A stretch of 64,000 bases of DNA from Bradyrhizobium sp. AZCC 1693 (GCF_036924745.1 NZ_JAZHSD010000001.1:2046001-2110000); one strand, 5' to 3'; shown: positions 17,308-26,579, numbered from the stretch's first letter. Numbers and translations are program-made. The notes: a model not told the origin generated them from the sequence alone.

Positions 17308-20027
17308 CGTTCCAGATCAACGGCAAGGAGTTTTCCGAATCCCCGCGAGCCGGGCAGTGCCTGCGGACGTTCCTGCGCGAACTCGGGCATTTCGGCGTCA
17401 AGAAGGGCTGCGACGCCGGCGATTGCGGCGCCTGCACCGTGCTGATCGACGGCGAGCCGGTGCATAGTTGTCTGATCCCGGCCTTCCGCGCCGACGGTCA
17501 CGCAGTGACGACGATCGAAGGCCTTGCGCCGGATGGTGGCATCCATCCGATGCAGCAGGCGTTCCTGGATGCGCAGGGCTTTCAATGCGGCTTCTGCACA
17601 TCAGGCATGATCTTGACCTGCGCATCGCTGAACCAGGCGCAGCGGCAGGACCTCGGCGCCGCGCTGAAAGGCAATATCTGTCGCTGCACCGGCTATCGCT
17701 CGATCGAGGATGCGCTGAACGGCAAGAACAACATCGAAGACGCCGCCGCGGGCGGCGCATTCGGCCGCAGCCTCCCTGCCCCCGCCGGACCGCAGGTGGT
17801 GCGCGGCGCGGCGCGCTATACGTTCGATGTCGCGCCGGAAGGTATGCTCCATATCAAGATGCTGCGCTCGCCGCATCCGCACGCCAGGATCATCGCGATC
17901 GACAAGACTGCCGCGCTCGCCATTCCGGGCGTGCATACCGTACTGACGTCAGAAGACGCACCGGACCGCTTGTTCTCGACCGCGCGGCACGAGTGGGACT
18001 GGATGGACCCGGACGATACAAAGGTGCTCGACAATGTCGTCCGCTTTATCGGACAGAAGGTTGCCGCCGTGATCGCCGAGACCGAAGCCGCCGCGGAAGA
18101 AGGCTGCAGGCGGCTCGAGGTTCAGTATGAAGTCCTGCCAGCGGTGATCGGTCCTGCCGCCGCGATCGCACCTGACGCCCCCGTGCTGCACGGTGACAAG
18201 ACAATCGAAAACCGCGTCGCGAACGCGGGCCGCAATATCGCGGCCGAAATCCATGGCGAGTTCGGCGATGTCGCGGCTGCGCTGGCGCAGGCCGCGGTCA
18301 CCTTTGAAGGTACGTTCACGACGCAACGGGTGCAGCACGCCGCGCTGGAGACCCATGGCGGCCTCGCCTGGGTCGGTGCCGATGGAATCCTCAATGTCCG
18401 CTCCAGCACGCAGGTGCCATTCCTCATTCGGCGTACACTGGCCGACCTCTTCCATCTCCCGCCGGACAGGGTGCGGGTATTCTGTGAGCGCGTCGGCGGC
18501 GGATTCGGCGGCAAGCAGGAAATGTTCGTCGAGGACATTCTTGCGCTCGCCGCGCTCAAGACCGGCCGCCCGGTCAAATTCGAACTGACGCGGGAAGAAC
18601 AATTCATCGCGACCTCGACGCGGCATCCGATGCAGGTCACCGTCAAGGCAGGCGCCGACAAGGACGGCAAGCTCACGGCGCTGCAGCTCGACGTACTCTC
18701 CAACACCGGCGCCTATGGCAACCATGCCGGGCCGGTGCTGTTTCATTCGGTCCTCGAATGCATCAGCGTCTATAATTGCCCGAACAAGAAGGTCGACGGC
18801 GTCGCCGCCTATACCAACACCGTGCCGGCAGGTGCCTTTCGCGGTTACGGCCTGCCGCAGACGCTGATCGCCGTCGAGGCCGCGATCGACGAGCTGGCAA
18901 AACAGCTCGGCATCAGCCCGTTCGAGATGCGCCGACGCAACGTCGTCAAACCCGGCGATCCCATGTTGTCGCCGCCGGAATCCAAATATCACGACGTGCT
19001 CTATGGCAGCTATGGCCTCGATCAATGCCTTGATCTGGTCGAGCGCGCGTTGGCCGCCGAGGCGCCGATGCCTTCGCTCTCTGCGGACTGGCTGACTGGG
19101 GACGGCATCGCGCTGACCATGATCGACACCGTGCCGCCAGCCGGTCATTTCGCCGATTGCAGCATTTCACTGCGCGAGGATGGCGGCTTCGACCTCACGG
19201 TCGGCACCGCCGAATTCGGCAATGGCACCAGCACCGTGCATTGCCAGATCGCCGCGTCCGCGCTGGCGACGACCGTCGATCGTATCCGTCTCCTGCAATC
19301 CGACACCGCACATGGCGGCCACGATACCGGCGCCTATGGCAGCGCCGGGACTTTCGTCGCCGGCCGCGCGACGCAGGCCGCGGCCGAGGCGCTGGCCGGC
19401 CAACTGAAGCAATTCGCGGCGTCATTGTTGGGCGAGAACCCGGACGCGTGCACGCTCGACAACCATGCTGCGGTCTGTGCCGGACGCCGTACCCCCTTTG
19501 CCTTGCTCGCCACGTCCGCGCACGCGCTAGGCAAGATGCTCAGCGCCAGCGGCAATTCGAGTGGCACGCCGCGCTCCGTCGCCTTCAATGTACAGGGCTT
19601 TCGCGTCGCCGTGAACAAATACACCGGTGAACTCAAGGTCCTGAAGAGCGTGCAAGCCGCCGATGCCGGCCGTGTCGCCAATCCGATGCAGTGCCGCGGC
19701 CAGGTCGAGGGCGGGGTCGCTCAATCGCTGGGTGCTGCGCTCTACGAGGAAATGGTGATCGACGACAACGGCCGGGTCATCAATCCCAAATTCCGCGACT
19801 ATCATCTGCCATCCTTTGCCGACATTCCCCGCACCGATGTGTTCTTCGCCGATACGTCAGACACGCTGGGGCCAATGGGCGCCAAATCGATGAGCGAAAG
19901 CCCGTACAACCCGGTCGCCGCCGCGCTCGGCAACGCCATCGCCAACGCCACCGGTATCCGCTTTACGGCGACCCCGTTCAAGCCGGACCGGCTATGGCCG
20001 CTGTTGCATGAGAAGTTTGGCAAGTAG
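17304..20027 (+). CDS. Xanthine dehydrogenase-like fused [2Fe-2S]/molybdopterin subunit
   Basis: Catalytic subunit of a molybdenum hydroxylase, 907 residues, joining two normally separate subunits. Residues 1-150 are the ferredoxin part: Cys36, Cys41, Cys44 and Cys56 bind the plant-type cluster, and CGFC with CRC bind the second. From about 165 to the end is the molybdopterin domain, with GGGFGGKQEMFVED, AFRGYGLPQ, and near the C terminus GAKSMSESPYNP, where the Glu is the expected catalytic base. The fusion resembles E. coli XdhD. It likely hydroxylates hypoxanthine, xanthine or a related purine, feeding urate formation alongside the divergent deaminase. I see no XdhC-type maturation factor in the window. 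Start at the ATG overlapping the FAD-subunit stop; the longer frame is rejected. Confidence 0.88.
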   Translation: MTFQINGKEFSESPRAGQCLRTFLRELGHFGVKKGCDAGDCGACTVLIDGEPVHSCLIPAFRADGHAVTTIEGLAPDGGIHPMQQAFLDAQGFQCGFCTSGMILTCASLNQAQRQDLGAALKGNICRCTGYRSIEDALNGKNNIEDAAAGGAFGRSLPAPAGPQVVRGAARYTFDVAPEGMLHIKMLRSPHPHARIIAIDKTAALAIPGVHTVLTSEDAPDRLFSTARHEWDWMDPDDTKVLDNVVRFIGQKVAAVIAETEAAAEEGCRRLEVQYEVLPAVIGPAAAIAPDAPVLHGDKTIENRVANAGRNIAAEIHGEFGDVAAALAQAAVTFEGTFTTQRVQHAALETHGGLAWVGADGILNVRSSTQVPFLIRRTLADLFHLPPDRVRVFCERVGGGFGGKQEMFVEDILALAALKTGRPVKFELTREEQFIATSTRHPMQVTVKAGADKDGKLTALQLDVLSNTGAYGNHAGPVLFHSVLECISVYNCPNKKVDGVAAYTNTVPAGAFRGYGLPQTLIAVEAAIDELAKQLGISPFEMRRRNVVKPGDPMLSPPESKYHDVLYGSYGLDQCLDLVERALAAEAPMPSLSADWLTGDGIALTMIDTVPPAGHFADCSISLREDGGFDLTVGTAEFGNGTSTVHCQIAASALATTVDRIRLLQSDTAHGGHDTGAYGSAGTFVAGRATQAAAEALAGQLKQFAASLLGENPDACTLDNHAAVCAGRRTPFALLATSAHALGKMLSASGNSSGTPRSVAFNVQGFRVAVNKYTGELKVLKSVQAADAGRVANPMQCRGQVEGGVAQSLGAALYEEMVIDDNGRVINPKFRDYHLPSFADIPRTDVFFADTSDTLGPMGAKSMSESPYNPVAAALGNAIANATGIRFTATPFKPDRLWPLLHEKFGK

Positions 20028-20357
20028 GTTTCGGCCTCGAGAAGACCTTTACCTGCCTTGACCTCTGCGCGACAGGATGAAAAGCCAGTCGGCATGGGGC
20101 AAGCAAGTCAGCGCGGTCAGCCCCTGAACGCGATGACCACTGCTTCTTTTCAAATTTTGCAATGCAAGCAGACAGCAGGAACGGATCTTCTCCTATTTCG
20201 GAAAGCATTTGCAGATCGCGCCGACCGCCATTGCCGTGCGTACCGTGCAGAAGCCGATGCCACCGATCTGGGGCCAGCAAGATCATCCCTGCGATCAGCC
20301 GCGAATTGCGCGTGATCGAGGTGATTCCCATTCGTGCTGCGATGTTCCAGTCTCGCT
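20028..20357. other. Non-coding interval between converging genes
   Basis: These 330 bp separate the molybdenum enzyme from the minus-strand response regulator. A minus-strand frame of about 117 codons crosses it into the preceding gene, but it has no ribosome-binding site or recognisable domain, so I leave it out. No clear terminator hairpin is visible. Confidence 0.4.
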
Positions 20358-21041
20358 CTACGTTCGTTCACGACGAATCCGCAATGATTCATGTTCCGGG
20401 ACGATACCACCACCATCATCCTGCGAGATCGCAATGGCTGCGAGTACCGTCCGGTTGCTGATTTCAAGCTTCTGAAAGATGTGGTGAAGATGCACCTTGA
20501 TGGTGCCGTCCGTAATCTTCAGGCGTCGGCCAATTTCCTTGTTCGACAGCCCTTCGGACACCAACCGCATGATCTGGCGCTCCCGGTCTGTCAGCACAGC
20601 CAGTGCGTTCTCCGAGATTACAGCTTGCTCACGACCTACGGCCTGGTCGGCAGCGGGCGGCGGCAACAGCGGCCCGCCTCCCGCAACCTGGCGCAAGGAC
20701 TGCACGAGAATTTCGGGCTCCACATCCTTTGAGATGTAGCTGTAACCGTCGGCGGCGGCTGACATGACCAGCTCACGTTCCACTTCAGATGCGGTGAAAA
20801 AGACGAACCGCGTGGAAGGATTCTCGGCGTTTACGAGGGAGAGGATCTCCGGCCCGGTCATGCCAGGCATCGAGCCGTCGAGAATAGCTATGTCCGGCGC
20901 TAGATTCCGAATTGCTTCGACGCAGGCCGGACCATCGATGCAAGATGCAACAATCTTGAAATCGGAATGGGCCCCAAGCACGTTGCTCAAACCCTGCAAC
21001 ACTACAGGATGCCGATCTGCAATCACGACGGTGATACTCAT
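20358..21041 (-). CDS. NarL/FixJ-type response regulator (receiver + LuxR HTH)
   Basis: Two-component response regulator of 227 residues. Receiver domain about 3-120 with acidic residue Asp9, phospho-acceptor Asp55 in DIAILDGSMPG, and the conserved Lys in YSYISKDVEPE. A linker follows, then a LuxR-type helix-turn-helix (about 145-205: LTDRERQIMRLVSEGLSNKEIGRRL). No histidine kinase is nearby, so it is an orphan regulator. Regulators of this type often stand beside exopolysaccharide loci in rhizobia; control of the downstream polysaccharide genes is an inference from position. Confidence 0.9.
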   Translation of the reverse strand: MSITVVIADRHPVVLQGLSNVLGAHSDFKIVASCIDGPACVEAIRNLAPDIAILDGSMPGMTGPEILSLVNAENPSTRFVFFTASEVERELVMSAAADGYSYISKDVEPEILVQSLRQVAGGGPLLPPPAADQAVGREQAVISENALAVLTDRERQIMRLVSEGLSNKEIGRRLKITDGTIKVHLHHIFQKLEISNRTVLAAIAISQDDGGGIVPEHESLRIRRERT

Positions 21042-21698
21042 CGGGCAGTCCTCAGCCTGTCCCCAATGTTAAACCCCGCCCCCCGGCCGTTGTTCATCTC
21101 CCCCAGCTCGATGCCCCAATGCATGCAATATATATCGACCAAGGCAGCATGGCTAATGTCGCGTCGCAAAAGCCCGAAGGCGAAGAGGCTTCCCCTTTGC
21201 CCGCGCTTCCTCAAGATACTCTACCCATTCCTGGAAGACGAAAGCACCCGTAGAACTGCGGGATTGCTTAGCGCGGTTGGCCTTTTCACCCTCTAATTCG
21301 CGCGGATCAGGTGCTGGCAAGCGGTCGCTTCGATCGAAATTTTGCAACGCTCGATGGACTTCGCACTATTAACTCGCCCAGAGAATGCCGCGAACACGTT
21401 TACTATTATGAACGACATTTCTTCGCACGTACGGAGGGCGTATACCCAATGGTATATAGGGATAGCGGCAATTCGAATCTAACATTCAACAACGCTTATT
21501 AATTTTGGTACCTGTAAATCTACCAACTCGATGTTGTGAAAGGAGAACAACTCTACCCGACTGAAGCTGCCAAATTTCTAGAAACAAGATGACCAAGAAG
21601 AAGACTCGATCGATCGAAAAAGCGCTAATTCAAGGCCGAGATTACCGTGTCTTTCGAAGTGTTGATATTGTCAATTGCGTAATGGCTGGGAGAGTAAA
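21042..21698. other. AT-rich intergenic region between two LuxR-type regulators
   Basis: About 650 bp between divergent regulator genes, with a conspicuous fall in GC between 21350 and 21690. It probably holds promoters for both regulators. Two short frames were seen: a minus-strand 64-codon frame (listed separately) and a plus-strand ATG frame from about 21590 that runs into the next gene out of phase. Neither has a recognisable domain. A low-GC stretch of this kind can mark imported DNA. Confidence 0.4.
21153..21347 (-). CDS. Possible small hypothetical protein
   Basis: A 64-codon frame with a hydrophilic, Lys/Arg/Glu-rich product (central stretch FVFQEWVEYLEEARAKGK). It matches no family I recognise. 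The composition is plausible for a small soluble protein, but there is no strong ribosome-binding site and the frame may be accidental. Confidence 0.2.
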   Translation of the reverse strand: MQNFDRSDRLPAPDPRELEGEKANRAKQSRSSTGAFVFQEWVEYLEEARAKGKPLRLRAFATRH

Positions 21699-22577
21699 AT
21701 GGCGAGGCGGCAATCTTTTGCAACGTTCATTGTTGGGAAAAGCGTTCTAATCAGAGAGGGAATTGCCAGAATTCTAAGCGCAGCAAATTTTCGTACCCTG
21801 GCGTCGGTGTCATGCGCTGACGATTTGTCGCCGGGCAAGCTCCAATCGCACCCATCGCTGGTTCTCATTGTCCATGCGGGTGATGATTTCGAATCCGCGG
21901 TTGAACAAATCGAGCTCTTGCGGGAGCGGCATCCGAAAGCACGGATTGCGTTCGTGGCCGATCACTATCGGCTAGACGAAATGGTTTCGGCATTTCGGGC
22001 GGGCGCCAGCGGCTACTTCATCGACGTCATGACATGCGATGTATTCATCAAATCCATTGAACTGGTGATGATGGGCGAAACAATCTTCCCGCCGGCATTC
22101 ATGTCATCCATTCTTCTCGCTGAAAGCGAACACTTCGCCAGGGCAGAGCCACGCAACGACAATGATCCGGCGATCACCGTCACGACGGAGCGCAGCATTA
22201 CGCAACAACTGTCCCCCCGGGAAAAATCGATCATGCAATGCCTGATCGCGGGCGATTCCAACAAGTCCATAGCGCGCAAGATCGATATCGCGGAGGCGAC
22301 CGTGAAGGTCCACGTCAAGGCGATCCTCCGCAAGATTCGGGTCCAGAACCGGACCCAAGCGGCAATTTGGGGGATGAACAACGGTTCGCTGGCGCGGCCG
22401 ATAAATGACGGCGGCAATACAAGCGAGCAATTTCCGGATTCGCTCCCGATGGTTTCCGATATCAAGCAGATTGAGGGATTAGTACGACCGGAGTTGATCG
22501 ATCAATCCACAAACCGCGTGAAGACTCCCAATATTGGCCGCCTGATGCGCAACGGAACAGCACGGCTTAGCAAATAG
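21699..22577 (+). CDS. LuxR-type regulator with degenerate receiver domain
   Basis: DNA-binding regulator of 292 residues. The ATG preceded by GGGAGAG is preferred to the upstream TTG. The N-terminal 120 residues align with a receiver fold, but the phospho-acceptor strand reads LVLIVHAGDDF, with no Asp at the acceptor position, and the N-terminal acidic pair is also gone (IVGKSVLIREG). Phosphorylation is therefore unlikely. A LuxR helix-turn-helix follows at about 170-230 (LSPREKSIMQCLIAGDSNKS), and a C-terminal tail of about 55 residues has no known domain. It may act constitutively, by ligand binding, or by dimerising with the neighbouring normal regulator. It lies directly upstream of the polysaccharide locus. 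Confidence 0.85.
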   Translation: MARRQSFATFIVGKSVLIREGIARILSAANFRTLASVSCADDLSPGKLQSHPSLVLIVHAGDDFESAVEQIELLRERHPKARIAFVADHYRLDEMVSAFRAGASGYFIDVMTCDVFIKSIELVMMGETIFPPAFMSSILLAESEHFARAEPRNDNDPAITVTTERSITQQLSPREKSIMQCLIAGDSNKSIARKIDIAEATVKVHVKAILRKIRVQNRTQAAIWGMNNGSLARPINDGGNTSEQFPDSLPMVSDIKQIEGLVRPELIDQSTNRVKTPNIGRLMRNGTARLSK

Positions 22578-23020
22578 GCCGGGCAACTGTCAGGACTCGC
22601 GCATCCCCAGTTTCTTGAGGGGAATTGCACCGAAGCTGTCGATTGGGACTGAGCCAGTCGCACGCGACCTTGTGTAGGATAGGATCGACGCCAGTGGCGC
22701 TCCAGCCTTCGAGGTTCACTGCGATTTGGATTGATTTGCCCCATACGCTCAGCCGTTCCACTACTTCAACACCGAGTGACCCCTCGTCGATAAATACCCA
22801 AGCGCCCTCACATGAGCGTCGATATCGAGCATATGGACGTCATCACGGATGCCAAGTTTCCGTCAGCGTTCGTCGGAAATTCCGCATGACCAGGGTTGCG
22901 AGCGCCGCGAGATGGTTCGGCATCGGACGCCGCTACCTGAACCAAGCATAGCTATCTGAGTACCGCGGGTTCTGGTAGCATTGATCATGACCGCGCAAGT
23001 ACCGAACGGAAAGCTCCGAC
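22578..23020. other. Intergenic region upstream of galE
   Basis: A 443-bp stretch with no convincing gene. A minus-strand frame at 22567-22761 encodes about 64 residues without a recognisable domain and overlaps the preceding gene's end. Promoter elements for galE are probably here but I cannot pick a confident -35/-10 pair. Confidence 0.4.
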
Positions 23021-24031
23021 ATGATTTTATTGACCGGAGGCGCTGGCTACATTGGGTCCCATGTCTCTGTCGCGTTGCTTGACGCTGGGCTCGATGTCGT
23101 TGCAGTCGATAACCTCTCCAACAGCAACGAAGCGTCTCTCGAACGTGTACAAACCATCTGCGGACGATCGCTCGTCTTTCGACATGCCGACATCCGCAAC
23201 GAAGAGGCGATCTACGAGATGCTGCGCGCTTACGAAGTGACCGCCGTTATTCACCTCGCGGGGTTGAAGGCGGTGGGCGATTCCAACGTTCGGCCCATGA
23301 CCTATTACGAGAACAACGTCGTGGGAACGATGCGGCTGGTGTCAGCGATGACGAGAGCAAGCGTGAAGAAACTCGTTTTTAGTTCGTCCGCAACCGTTTA
23401 TGGCACTCCCGTGTACCTGCCGCTGGACGAACAGCATCCCGTCGGACCGACAAATCCGTACGGGCGCACAAAGCTTTTCATCGAAGAAATACTAAAGGAT
23501 CTTTATAGATCCGACGACGGTTGGCGGATTGGTGTTCTGCGCTACTTCAATCCGGTTGGTGCGCATGAAAGCGGACTCATCGGTGAAGACCCTCTGGGCG
23601 TTCCGAACAACCTGTTGCCGTTCGTGGCGCAAGTGGCAATTGGAAAGCGTGAGAAGCTACACATTTGGGGAAACGACTATGATACTTCGGATGGCACAGG
23701 AATCCGAGACTTCATTCATGTCGTGGATCTGGCATCCGGCCATCTAAGTGCTTTGAGCCACCTGAAAGAGCCCGGCGTACTGACCGTCAATCTCGGAACA
23801 GGAAACGGCAATAGCGTCCTGGAGGTGATTCGGACATTCGAGGTCGTGAGCGGCAGGCCAATTCCCTACGTGATCGACGAGCGCAGGGTCGGCGATGTTG
23901 CAATCTGTTATGCTGATCCGACGGTCGCGAGGAAACTATTGGGTTGGACATCAAAGCGATCATTGACGCAGATGTGTGCCGACCATTGGCGTTGGCAGAT
24001 GAAAAACCCAAATGGCTATCGTGGGTCTTGA
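23021..24031 (+). CDS. galE: UDP-glucose 4-epimerase
   Basis: Cytoplasmic SDR enzyme interconverting UDP-glucose and UDP-galactose, 336 residues as in typical GalE. Rossmann motif GGAGYIGSHVS at residues 6-16, the active-site Ser/Thr in FSSSATVYG, and the YGRTK (Tyr-x-x-x-Lys) dyad are all present. GIRDFIHVVDLASGH is the family's C-terminal landmark. It supplies UDP-galactose for the exopolysaccharide assembled by the genes that follow. It stands alone on the plus strand, converging on the coiled-coil gene. Confidence 0.93.
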   Translation: MILLTGGAGYIGSHVSVALLDAGLDVVAVDNLSNSNEASLERVQTICGRSLVFRHADIRNEEAIYEMLRAYEVTAVIHLAGLKAVGDSNVRPMTYYENNVVGTMRLVSAMTRASVKKLVFSSSATVYGTPVYLPLDEQHPVGPTNPYGRTKLFIEEILKDLYRSDDGWRIGVLRYFNPVGAHESGLIGEDPLGVPNNLLPFVAQVAIGKREKLHIWGNDYDTSDGTGIRDFIHVVDLASGHLSALSHLKEPGVLTVNLGTGNGNSVLEVIRTFEVVSGRPIPYVIDERRVGDVAICYADPTVARKLLGWTSKRSLTQMCADHWRWQMKNPNGYRGS

Positions 24032-24156
24032 AAGTTCGAGAACAGCCGTGGCCCGTTCATTGAAATCGTCCACGTATAGCGCGGCCTCGCGGCCGCGGCG
24101 GGCAACTGTCATAACGCGGCCGTGGATGAGCCAACAACGAGCGTCTCCGCCAATGT

Positions 24157-24173
24157 AGCGGGGCGCTCCCGCT
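24157..24173. terminator. Possible bidirectional stem-loop between galE and coiled-coil gene
   Basis: AGCGGG and CCCGCT form a 6-bp stem with a 5-base loop in the 187-bp gap between two converging genes. A second short stem (GCGGCC-TCGC-GGCCGC) lies about 75 bp to the left. Neither has a long T-tract, so the call is tentative. Confidence 0.3.
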
Positions 24174-24218
24174 CAATAAGGCTGTCGCGGACACTTTCCG
24201 TGTTCGCCCAAACTGGTG

Positions 24219-26390
24219 CTACCGCCGTAGCGCCTCAATCCGCGCTTTCGCCTCCGTGATTCCTGCAGCATCGGCTTTCGCGTAGAGGTCTTGCGCTCTG
24301 ACCGCATCGCCGCGCGTTCCAAGAGTTCCCCATTTGGCCAGGATCAAGGGATCATAGGTTTCGGCGAGCGAGAAGCTTGCCTGGACGCTACCCATCTCGA
24401 CCGCGCGCTCCAGCACAATCCGCGCCGCGCCTATGTCTCCCTGCCCGACCAGCGCACTCGCACGCGCAAGCAACGCTGCCCCTGCCGCGGCTTTCTTCGA
24501 ATTGGGCTGGGCATCGCTCCGAGCGCCCGCCACTGGTGCCCGATCGGCGACTGACTTCGCGTTTTCCGCAGGCTTGTCCCGCGCGACCGAGCCAACCGTC
24601 ACGGCATTGGGTGCAACTTTTTTCGCAAGTGCGAGATCCCGCTCGAGCTGTTCGGCCCGAGCCCGCTCCTGCTGCAGTGAGCTGCGCAACGAGGCCGAGT
24701 CGCGCTCCGCCGTCTGCCTGGTCCGCGCGACCTCCTCGCTTGCCTTGGCCGCCAAGGCAGCCTGGGTATCGAGATCGCGACGTGCGGTGACGAGATCCTG
24801 TTCCAGCCGCGCCGTCTGATCGCGCCCGTCCTGTGCGGATTTGCGAGGCGACGGCGCACCGCTTGCAGCCGCCTGTCTGAGTTCGGCCGCCTCGTCTTCA
24901 ACTTTGCGGGCGTGAGCCTCATATGCATACAGCGCGCTGCGCGTCATCGAGAGGCCTTGCGCAAGGGCGTCGGCCCTTTCGCGCTCCTTCCGCATCGATT
25001 GCCTCAGCTCGGCAGCATCAGCCTCCGCGGCCCGCTTCGCCCGCAGAACTTCCTCGGGTGCCTTTGCCACCAGTGCTGTCTGAGTTTCGACGTCGCGACG
25101 CGCCGCCGCAAGATCCTGCTCCAGCCGTGCCGACCGCTCGCGCTCCTGTTGCAGAGACTTCTGCAGTGCCGCTTCGCTGCTCTCGCTTGCCTGCTTCAGC
25201 CGGGACGCTTCCTCGCTTGCTTTCGCCGCCAGTGCCGTCCGGGTCTCTACCTCGCGCTGCGCCGCCGCAAGATCCTGCTCCAGCCGCACGGACCGCTCGC
25301 GCCCCTGTTGTAGGGACTTCTGCAGTTCCGCTTCGCTGCTCTCGCTTGCCTGCTTCAGCCGGGACGCTTCCTCGCTTGCTTTCGCCAGTGCCGTCTGGGT
25401 CTCTACCTCGCGACGCGCCGCCGCAAGATCCTGCTCCAGCCGCACGGACCGCTCGCGCCCCTGTTGCAGAGACTTCTGCAGTGCAGCTTCGCGGCTCTCG
25501 CTTGCTTGTTTCAGCCGGGACGCTTCCTCGCTTTCCTTCGCCGCCAGTGCCGTTTGGGTCTCGACATCACGCCGTGCCGCCGCAAGATCCTGCTCCAGCC
25601 GCACGGACCGCTCGCGCCCCTGCTGCAGGGACTTCTGCAGTTCCGCTTCGCTGCTCTCGCTAGCCTGTTTCAGCCGGGACGCTTCCTCGCTTGCATTCGC
25701 CAGTGCCGTCTGGGTCTCGACATCACGTCGCGCTGCCACGAGATCCTGTTGCAGCCGCGCAGACCGCTCGCGCTCCTGTTGCAAAGAGGTTTGCACCTCC
25801 GCCGTGCCACTCTCCCCCACCTGCTTCAGCCGGGACGCTTGCTCACTCGCCTTCTCCGCCAGCGCGGTCTGCGTTTCGACGTCGCGCCGCGCCGCTGCAA
25901 GAGCCTGCTCCAGTCGCTCGGCCCGATCCTGCTCCTGCGCGAGACGTTGCAGCAGTTCGATGTCGCGCCGTGCAATCGTGAGCTCCAATAACAGTGTCTC
26001 CGCCCAGTTGTGTTCCCGTTCCGGAGGCTGTCCTGCATTGCCGGTCGTTGCTTGCGCAACCTGCACCGATTTGTCGTCGCTGCTCCTGCCCGGCGGCAGG
26101 GGGCCAAAGTCGCCATAACCCGCTATTGCACCGGAATCGAAATTGCGGGCAGCCATCGCGTGTTGTGCATCCGCCAGGTGCCGCGCGTGATCCGGGGAGG
26201 ACTGGGTTTCCGAAGCCCATGTCATAGCGAGCATGGTCACGGCTATCCATGCGGTCGCGGATCGACCCGGCGTGGGCAGATGCTTCATTGCCTTCTGCGC
26301 AAAGGGCGCCTCGGCCGATTCGCTGCGTGAGGCACCCGAGACGTCGCGGGCGGGCTTTGCTTGCTCGTTGAGAATGATGACGCGCCCCAT
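24219..26390 (-). CDS. Membrane-anchored or secreted coiled-coil protein with tandem repeats and SEL1/TPR-like C terminus
   Basis: Unfamiliar protein of 723 residues. Start set at the ATG at 26390 (MGRVIILNEQ), because the decayed copy near 59.1 kb keeps the same ATGGG(T/G)CGC start. A hydrophobic stretch at about 46-60 (TAWIAVTMLAMTWAS) could be a signal peptide or anchor. Residues about 120-590 are a long coiled coil rich in Glu, Arg, Ala and Gln. Its centre has five successive units of alternating 52 and 53 residues with the core EASRLKQASES...LEQDLAAARR. The last 85 residues (GQGDIGAARIVLERAVEMGS, ending in DLYAKADAAGITEAK) look like a pair of SEL1/TPR-type helices. Such architecture suggests a scaffold or envelope-tethered organiser. 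A link to polysaccharide export is inferred only from position. Confidence 0.8.
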   Translation of the reverse strand: MGRVIILNEQAKPARDVSGASRSESAEAPFAQKAMKHLPTPGRSATAWIAVTMLAMTWASETQSSPDHARHLADAQHAMAARNFDSGAIAGYGDFGPLPPGRSSDDKSVQVAQATTGNAGQPPEREHNWAETLLLELTIARRDIELLQRLAQEQDRAERLEQALAAARRDVETQTALAEKASEQASRLKQVGESGTAEVQTSLQQERERSARLQQDLVAARRDVETQTALANASEEASRLKQASESSEAELQKSLQQGRERSVRLEQDLAAARRDVETQTALAAKESEEASRLKQASESREAALQKSLQQGRERSVRLEQDLAAARREVETQTALAKASEEASRLKQASESSEAELQKSLQQGRERSVRLEQDLAAAQREVETRTALAAKASEEASRLKQASESSEAALQKSLQQERERSARLEQDLAAARRDVETQTALVAKAPEEVLRAKRAAEADAAELRQSMRKERERADALAQGLSMTRSALYAYEAHARKVEDEAAELRQAAASGAPSPRKSAQDGRDQTARLEQDLVTARRDLDTQAALAAKASEEVARTRQTAERDSASLRSSLQQERARAEQLERDLALAKKVAPNAVTVGSVARDKPAENAKSVADRAPVAGARSDAQPNSKKAAAGAALLARASALVGQGDIGAARIVLERAVEMGSVQASFSLAETYDPLILAKWGTLGTRGDAVRAQDLYAKADAAGITEAKARIEALRR
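25191..25830 (-). repeat. Tandem in-frame 156/159-bp repeats inside the coiled-coil gene
   Basis: The anchor CTGCTTCAGC (or a close variant) recurs at 25191, 25350, 25506, 25665 and 25821, giving spacings of 159, 156, 159 and 156 bp. Because the pattern alternates, units two apart are exactly 315 bp apart, which suggests duplication of a two-unit block. All spacings are multiples of three, so the reading frame is kept. Confidence 0.8.
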
Positions 26391-26488
26391 AGGCAATCCC
26401 CGTCGCATGGTGGGTGACATGGCCTGTTGCGATGCGTCATTATGCGCCCCACCGATGCGAATCCTATAACTCGCATGGACGACCCCTC

Positions 26489-26510
26489 CCTACCCCTTTT
26501 GGGGGGTAGG
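26489..26510. repeat. CCTACCCC/GGGGTAGG hairpin
   Basis: CCTACCCC, a TTTT-containing loop, and GGGGTAGG form a strong 8-bp stem between the coiled-coil gene and the ugd fragment. It resembles the dispersed hairpin repeats of this group of bacteria and lies close to the junction where the ugd remnant stops matching. Confidence 0.45.
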
Positions 26511-26579
26511 CTGCCGAACGTTGTATCGATCTTGCGGGAACTGCGGGTTTCCTTGAGCAACGCGACGCTCGGCGCCTGG

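Noticed and set aside
22567..22761. Small minus-strand frame upstream of galE
   Set aside because: Overlaps the preceding gene's end, weak start, no recognised domain; left as unannotated intergenic DNA.
25061..25880. Regular repeats that might suggest a CRISPR array or minisatellite
   Set aside because: Spacing is a multiple of three, units are 156/159 bp with no unique spacers, and they lie in frame in a coiled-coil protein.
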